Below, piece after piece: positions 6,947 to 10,385 of a stretch of DNA of 10,385 nucleotides; position 1 is the first letter of the stretch, and the number at the start of each line of letters is the position of its first letter. The translations under genes and the position numbers were made by a program. Origin of the DNA: Pseudomonadota bacterium (lineage in GTDB: Bacteria; Pseudomonadota; Alphaproteobacteria; Rhizobiales; Xanthobacteraceae); NCBI GenBank assembly GCA_021779635.1, contig JAJYAH010000178.1, forward strand, positions 1-10,385, read 5' to 3'. The notes under the pieces are model-generated. The model saw only the letters and a list, made by a program, of their open reading frames with translations, did not search any database and was not told where the DNA came from.

Positions 6947-8070
6947 GCCAGCTCCGTCTTGTCGATCGGCTCATGATCGCTCAGCCCCGCCAGCGTGGTC
7001 AGGTTCGGTTCCGAGATCGCGACCACCTTGAACATCGAGCCCATGCCGCCGCGTCCGCCGCCGACCAGCCGCTTCAGCGCGCCGGAAATGTCCTCGGAAA
7101 CCTCGGGCGTGCTCTTCGCCATCAGGGTGACCGCGCGGGTTTCGATGCCGAGTCGCGTGAGGAACTCGCCCTGCGGCACCGGGCCGTGGATGCGGGCGCC
7201 GACGTCGTCGGCGGCGCGCACCAGCGCCTGAAAATCGACATGGGCGGTGACGTCGGCCTGGCCGGGATTTTTCAGGGGGTCGGTGAAGCTGTGGCGGGCG
7301 ATGGCCTGAAAGGTATCGCCGGCGTCGCTGCGCAGGTGGCCGTAATCTATGATCAGCGCCGCGCCGTCTTGATCGCGGACCCGGGTCGCGATCTTCATGA
7401 TCTCGGCGTCGGGCCGCCATTCGAACACGGCACCGACCGGTGCGGCGCGCACCAGCGGCGGCAACAGCACCTCGAAACGAGGCATCGGCTCCGCGGCGGC
7501 GCCGTACACCAGTTTGCCGTTGCCGTCGATCTCGACCGTTCGCTCGTGCCAGCCGGTTTCCCGCTTCACCACCTGATGGATCGGCAGCACGTCGAAATAC
7601 TCGTTGGCAAAAATCACCGACGGACCGTCGGGCACGCCGTCGATGCTGTCGTGCCAGGCGAGGTTGCGAACACCCGACAGCGTCGCCCGCTGTTTTTCGC
7701 GCAGCACCGGATTGATCTCGACGAGATGGATGCTGAGCGACTGATAGAGCGGCGGCAGCACCCGCAGCGCGCGCAGCGCGTCCGCCATCATGGTGCCGCG
7801 GCCCGGTCCAAGCTCGATCAGCCGCAGCAGGGATGGCGAGCCGATCGCTTTCCACACCGACGCCGCCCACAGCCCGAGCAATTCGCCGAACATCTGGCTC
7901 ACTTCCGGCGCGGTGGTGAAATCGCCCTCGCGCCCCAGCGGATCGCGCGAAACGTAATAGCCGTGCCGGGGATGCGTCAGGCACAGTTCCATGTAACGCC
8001 AGACCGGCATCGGCCCGGACGACTTGATCACCTTCTTGATCTCGGATTGCAGCGGTGAATAATCGGTCAC
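6943..8070 (-). CDS. MidA/NDUFAF7-like SAM-dependent methyltransferase (DUF185/COG1565)
   Basis: 375-residue class I SAM-dependent methyltransferase of the MidA/NDUFAF7 family. The mitochondrial member NDUFAF7 methylates an arginine of the 49-kDa complex I subunit during assembly; a similar role in an alphaproteobacterium is plausible but inferred. Visible landmarks are the family N-terminal block [15 protein letters not shown] (25-39), [18 protein letters not shown] (46-63), the SAM-binding motif [15 protein letters not shown] (84-97), and HLVEINP (115-121) with an acidic residue positioned to bind the ribose of SAM. Later comes [15 protein letters not shown], also characteristic, and a terminal domain ending with [12 protein letters not shown]. 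Four-base ATGA overlaps join it to lgt upstream and pgeF downstream, a strong sign of coupled translation. Confidence 0.9.
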   Translation of the reverse strand: MTDYSPLQSEIKKVIKSSGPMPVWRYMELCLTHPRHGYYVSRDPLGREGDFTTAPEVSQMFGELLGLWAASVWKAIGSPSLLRLIELGPGRGTMMADALRALRVLPPLYQSLSIHLVEINPVLREKQRATLSGVRNLAWHDSIDGVPDGPSVIFANEYFDVLPIHQVVKRETGWHERTVEIDGNGKLVYGAAAEPMPRFEVLLPPLVRAAPVGAVFEWRPDAEIMKIATRVRDQDGAALIIDYGHLRSDAGDTFQAIARHSFTDPLKNPGQADVTAHVDFQALVRAADDVGARIHGPVPQGEFLTRLGIETRAVTLMAKSTPEVSEDISGALKRLVGGGRGGMGSMFKVVAISEPNLTTLAGLSDHEPIDKTELA

Positions 8071-8921
8071 GGCGTTCCCTCGACGGGATCAGGCACGGAT
8101 CGGCGCTGCCCGCGGCGCCATGCCACCATTATAATGATCGCGCCTGCAATCACCATCGGCACCGACAGCAACATACCCATGGTTAGGCCGCCCCACAAAA
8201 ATCCGAGCTGCGGGTCGGGCTCGCGGAAGAACTCGCCGACGATACGCGCACAGCCGTAAATCGCAATGAAGCTGCCGAGGATCAGGCCCGGCCGCTTCAG
8301 GGCGCCGAGCCGGATCATCACCGCGAGGATGGTGAACAGCAGGATTCCCTCCAGCGTCGCCTCGTAGAGCTGGCTCGGATGGCGCGGCAGCGGCCCGCCA
8401 TTGGGAAACACCATTGCCCAGGGCACGCTGGCATCGGCCGGCCGGCCCCACAATTCGCTGTTGATGAAATTGGCGATGCGCCCGAGAAACAGCCCGATCG
8501 GACCGACCGCGGTGGTGATATCCCCCAGCGACAGGATCGGCAGGCTGTTGCGGCGGCAAAACAGGATTACCGCGGCCACACAGCCGAGGAAGCCGCCGTG
8601 AAACGACATGCCGCCTTTCCACAGCTCGAAAATCTCGGCGGGATGCTGGATGAAGAACGCGAGGTTGTAGAACAGCACATAGCCGGTGCGGCCGCCGAGG
8701 ATGATGCCGATCGTGACCCACAGGATGAAATCGTCCATCTGCAGCAGCGTGACCGGCGCCGGACCGCCCCACAGCCTCTCATTCTTGATCAGCGCGCGGG
8801 CGTAGATCCAGCCCAGCACGATGCCGCCGATATAGGCCAGCGCGTACCAGCGGATCGCGATCGGCCCGATCGCAATGGCGACCGGGTCGAACACCGGAAA
8901 GGCAATGGTGAGGAAGGGCAT
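8067..8921 (-). CDS. lgt: Prolipoprotein diacylglyceryl transferase
   Basis: 284-residue inner-membrane enzyme that transfers diacylglycerol from phosphatidylglycerol to the lipobox cysteine of prolipoproteins, the first step of lipoprotein maturation. It has about seven hydrophobic segments. Diagnostic motifs are [11 protein letters not shown] with His108, the Lgt signature [17 protein letters not shown] with Arg148, [10 protein letters not shown] (179-188), and [14 protein letters not shown] with Arg226 and Arg233; these correspond to the essential His and Arg residues known from E. coli Lgt. The basic tail RRGQRRS is cytoplasmic by the positive-inside rule. Only nine bases separate its ATG from the stop of the hydrolase gene, and no clear Shine-Dalgarno is seen, so it may rely on translational coupling. 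It overlaps the methyltransferase start by four bases. The predicted lipoprotein at 5329-6024 is a likely substrate. Confidence 0.96.
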   Translation of the reverse strand: MPFLTIAFPVFDPVAIAIGPIAIRWYALAYIGGIVLGWIYARALIKNERLWGGPAPVTLLQMDDFILWVTIGIILGGRTGYVLFYNLAFFIQHPAEIFELWKGGMSFHGGFLGCVAAVILFCRRNSLPILSLGDITTAVGPIGLFLGRIANFINSELWGRPADASVPWAMVFPNGGPLPRHPSQLYEATLEGILLFTILAVMIRLGALKRPGLILGSFIAIYGCARIVGEFFREPDPQLGFLWGGLTMGMLLSVPMVIAGAIIIMVAWRRGQRRSVPDPVEGTP

Positions 8922-8930
8922 GCAGGCGGC

Positions 8931-9671
8931 TTAGGACGACAGGTTGCGGCGATAGAGCGCCAGCAGCCGTTCCCAGTGCCGTTCCGCCGCGTCGCGGTCG
9001 TAAACCGGCCGCTTCGGAAAGGCGAAGCCGTGATGGGTGCCGGGATAAATCTCGACCTCGGCATTGGCGCCGTCGGCCTTCATCGACTGCTTGACCTTCT
9101 CGATCGTCTCCATCGGCGCGTAAATATCAGTCTCCGCGCAACCGAAATAGAGCTCGGCCCTGGTCTTCTGGCCGGCAAGATGCGGACTGTCAGGCTGGTC
9201 GGTGGCAAGACTCACTCCGTAGATCGACGCCGCGGCCTTGACGCGACCCTGAAAATGCGTCGCTGCGTTGATCGCATAGCGCCCGCTCATGCAATAGCCG
9301 AGGCTGCCGACGATATCCGTGCGGGCGGCGGACTGGCCGTCGGCATAAGCGAGCAGGGCGCGTGTATCCTCCATCACCAACGGAATGGTGAGCGAAGCCA
9401 TCAGGCTGAACATCCGCTTGCGCTCGGGCGCTTCCGGATCGGCCGGCAGCGGCCCCAGCTCCATGACGCCCGAGCGGTAATACAGATTGGGCAGCATCAC
9501 GTAGTAGCCCGACGTCGCCAGCCGGCGCGCCATGTCGCGCAGTTCCTCGCGAATCCCCGGGGCGTCCATATAGAAGAGAATGACGGGATGCGGGCCGTTG
9601 CGCTCGGGATGGCTGATGAAGGTGGTGGTGTGGCCGTCTTTGGTGGGAATCTCGATCTGCTGGTCGATCAT
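8931..9671 (-). CDS. Dienelactone hydrolase-family protein
   Basis: 246-residue alpha/beta hydrolase of the dienelactone hydrolase (carboxymethylenebutenolidase) family, probably cytoplasmic. The Cys-Asp-His catalytic set is visible: Cys127 in the nucleophile elbow GYCMSG, Asp182 in CAETDIYAP, and His214 in GTHHGFAFP. The N-terminal HPVILFYMDAPGIREELRDMARRLA block is also typical. The natural substrate cannot be read from sequence; many homologues are not aromatic-degradation enzymes, and no other catabolic gene is nearby. The frame is open upstream to 9986 without a usable start, so the ATG at 9671 is chosen because it begins the homologous part (MIDQQIEIPTKDG). The leader is purine-rich on the coding strand but lacks a well-spaced Shine-Dalgarno; the nearest is AGGAAG about 45 nt upstream. 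It is the first gene of the lgt operon. Confidence 0.88.
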   Translation of the reverse strand: MIDQQIEIPTKDGHTTTFISHPERNGPHPVILFYMDAPGIREELRDMARRLATSGYYVMLPNLYYRSGVMELGPLPADPEAPERKRMFSLMASLTIPLVMEDTRALLAYADGQSAARTDIVGSLGYCMSGRYAINAATHFQGRVKAAASIYGVSLATDQPDSPHLAGQKTRAELYFGCAETDIYAPMETIEKVKQSMKADGANAEVEIYPGTHHGFAFPKRPVYDRDAAERHWERLLALYRRNLSS

Positions 9672-9866
9672 GGCGTTGCTTTTCGTTGCTCGGTTTGTCG
9701 GTTTCTTGGCTTCTTCCTGGCTTCGCGCGCTTCGATACGATTGCAAGGAAACCGGACCATGACAAGGCGAGGTGCCTCGAAAGGAACAACACCGGCCTTG
9801 AACGGCGCGGCCCGGATCGCCATTGTCTGACCTACCGACCCATTGCCGACCCTTTCGCCGCCGACC

Positions 9867-9870
9867 GGAG
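9867..9870 (+). promoter_or_regulatory. Ribosome binding site deciding the ubiK-like start
   Basis: GGAG lies nine bases before the ATG at 9880. An upstream in-frame ATG at 9823 would add 19 residues of unlikely composition (MSDLPTHCRPFRRRPEIPT) and would place this site within the gene. Confidence 0.65.
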
Positions 9871-9879
9871 ATTCCCACG

Positions 9880-10173
9880 ATGACCCAGACCAGCAATCGG
9901 TTTTTTGACGAGATCGGGCGCCTGATGAACGACGCCGCAGGAGCCGCCCAGGGCGTCAAGCGCGAGGTCGATGCGGTGGTCCGCAATCAGGCCGAAAAAA
10001 TCCTGCGCGACCTCGATATCGTCAAGCGCGAGGAGTTCGAGGCGGTCAAGGACATGGCGCGGCTGGCGCGCGAGGAAAACGAGGCATTGAAAGCGCGCAT
10101 CGCCGCGCTGGAAGCCAAGCTCGGCGCTTCAGCGCCGGCGCCGGGCAATGGCAGCCCGAAGACGGGGGGCTGA
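9880..10173 (+). CDS. ubiK: UbiK/BMFP-family coiled-coil accessory protein
   Basis: 97-residue protein of the BMFP (UbiK, formerly YqiC) family. In enterobacteria UbiK binds UbiJ, associates with membranes through an amphipathic N-terminal helix and promotes ubiquinone synthesis under aerobic conditions; the Brucella member was described as a membrane-fusogenic trimer. Here an amphipathic N-terminal half (FFDEIGRLMNDAAGAAQGVK, then REVDAVVRNQAEKIL) is followed by the typical IVKREEFEAVKDMARLAREE and a coiled coil to about residue 81 (NEALKARIAALEAKLG), then a short Pro/Gly tail. It is divergent from the hydrolase gene, with 208 nt between the starts. No other ubi gene is in the window, so the quinone role rests on the family. 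The gene symbol is by homology. Confidence 0.85.
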   Translation: MTQTSNRFFDEIGRLMNDAAGAAQGVKREVDAVVRNQAEKILRDLDIVKREEFEAVKDMARLAREENEALKARIAALEAKLGASAPAPGNGSPKTGG

Positions 10174-10199
10174 CGCCAGGAGCTTTCAGCGTATGTGAG

Positions 10200-10225
10200 G
10201 GTCATGGCGGGGTACGGCCGTGACC
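10200..10225 (+). other. Stem-loop downstream of the ubiK-like gene
   Basis: GGTCATGGC at 10200-10208 pairs with GCCGTGACC at 10217-10225 over 9 bp with one G-U wobble and an 8-nt loop, beginning 27 nt after the stop codon. No T-run follows, so it may be a 3' stabilising or Rho-assisted element rather than an intrinsic terminator. Confidence 0.4.
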
Positions 10226-10278
10226 AGTTGAGGTGGGCGTCGCCGCTCTCAAAACGGCAGAATAATCCGCGCATTTCC

Positions 10279-10307
10279 TTGTCATTTCGGGACTTTGGGG
10301 CTAGAAC
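10279..10307 (+). promoter_or_regulatory. Candidate sigma-70-type promoter for a gene beyond the window
   Basis: TTGTCA at 10279-10284 is followed after 16 bases by CTAGAA at 10301-10306 (17 bases if TAGAAC is taken as the -10). The -35 is good and the -10 only fair. It lies in non-coding DNA past the ubiK-like gene and would drive a plus-strand gene starting beyond the window edge. Confidence 0.35.
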
Positions 10308-10361
10308 GCCGCCACGTCCGCAGCCCCCGCACCCCTGGAGGCTTGCTGCGGCGTGCCAATG

Positions 10362-10385
10362 GGCCGCGATGCGGCCTTTAACTTT
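10362..10385 (+). terminator. GC hairpin with T-rich tail at the window edge
   Basis: GGCCGC at 10362-10367 and GCGGCC at 10371-10376 form a perfect 6-bp stem with a GAT loop, followed by TTTAACTTT where the window ends. It could end the ubiK-like transcript or act in the leader of the next gene, since it lies downstream of the candidate promoter at 10279. The T-run is interrupted by AAC. Confidence 0.4.

Noticed and set aside
6092..6976. Plus-strand frame starting MSKPLTTRRSFSFKSKRLKH and running antisense through pgeF
   Set aside because: The first 29 codons lie in the spacer and a weak GGCGAGA precedes the ATG, but the rest mirrors pgeF and codon use in the opening part is unlike neighbouring genes.
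8379..9830. 483-residue plus-strand open frame opposite lgt and the hydrolase
   Set aside because: Shadow of two conserved genes with intact catalytic motifs on the other strand; Arg/His-rich and without a family match.

Overview
The window looks like chromosome from a high-GC alphaproteobacterium, most likely of the Bradyrhizobium/Rhodopseudomonas/Afipia group. The evidence is strong G/C bias at third codon positions, a cox-type accessory cluster, an lgt-methyltransferase-pgeF operon, and a dispersed repeat block of a kind I associate from memory with these genera. Genus assignment is inference.

Layout. (1) Positions 2-3194, plus strand: the 3' part of a carbon monoxide dehydrogenase-type accessory cluster. 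It holds a MoxR-like AAA+ ATPase (coxD, 5' end outside the window), a von Willebrand A protein (coxE), an XdhC-family protein (coxF) and an SRPBCC protein (coxG). The genes are tightly packed (4-bp overlap, then gaps of 23 and 12 nt) and probably form one operon. The structural coxM/S/L genes would lie upstream, outside the window. (2) Positions 3195-4209: about 1 kb without an intact gene. It holds debris of an autotransporter beta-barrel C-terminus, a composite dispersed repeat with strong potential RNA structure, and a palindromic element. (3) Positions 4210-6024, minus strand: prs (PRPP synthetase) and an upstream predicted lipoprotein whose C-terminus carries an 18-bp tandem repeat. A terminator-like stem overlaps the lipoprotein stop codon. 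(4) Positions 6179-9671, minus strand: an operon reading dienelactone hydrolase-family protein, lgt, MidA/NDUFAF7-like methyltransferase, pgeF, with a 9-nt gap and then two 4-bp ATGA overlaps. (5) Positions 9880-10173, plus strand: a UbiK/BMFP-family coiled-coil protein, divergent from the hydrolase. Beyond it lie a stem-loop, a candidate promoter and a terminator-like hairpin at the window edge.

How the genes fit together. CoxD-CoxG are maturation and membrane-association factors for a molybdenum hydroxylase. Lgt lipidates prolipoproteins, PgeF edits cell-wall precursor errors, and the MidA homologue is tied to respiratory complex I in mitochondria, so region 4 is a housekeeping envelope/respiration cluster. 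The lipoprotein at 5329-6024 is a plausible substrate of the Lgt encoded upstream on the same strand. Most of the window is ordinary conserved chromosome. The least explained parts are the gene-free block with its competing hairpins, the autotransporter remnant, and the repeat-expanded lipoprotein tail. I see no convincing undescribed multi-gene system.
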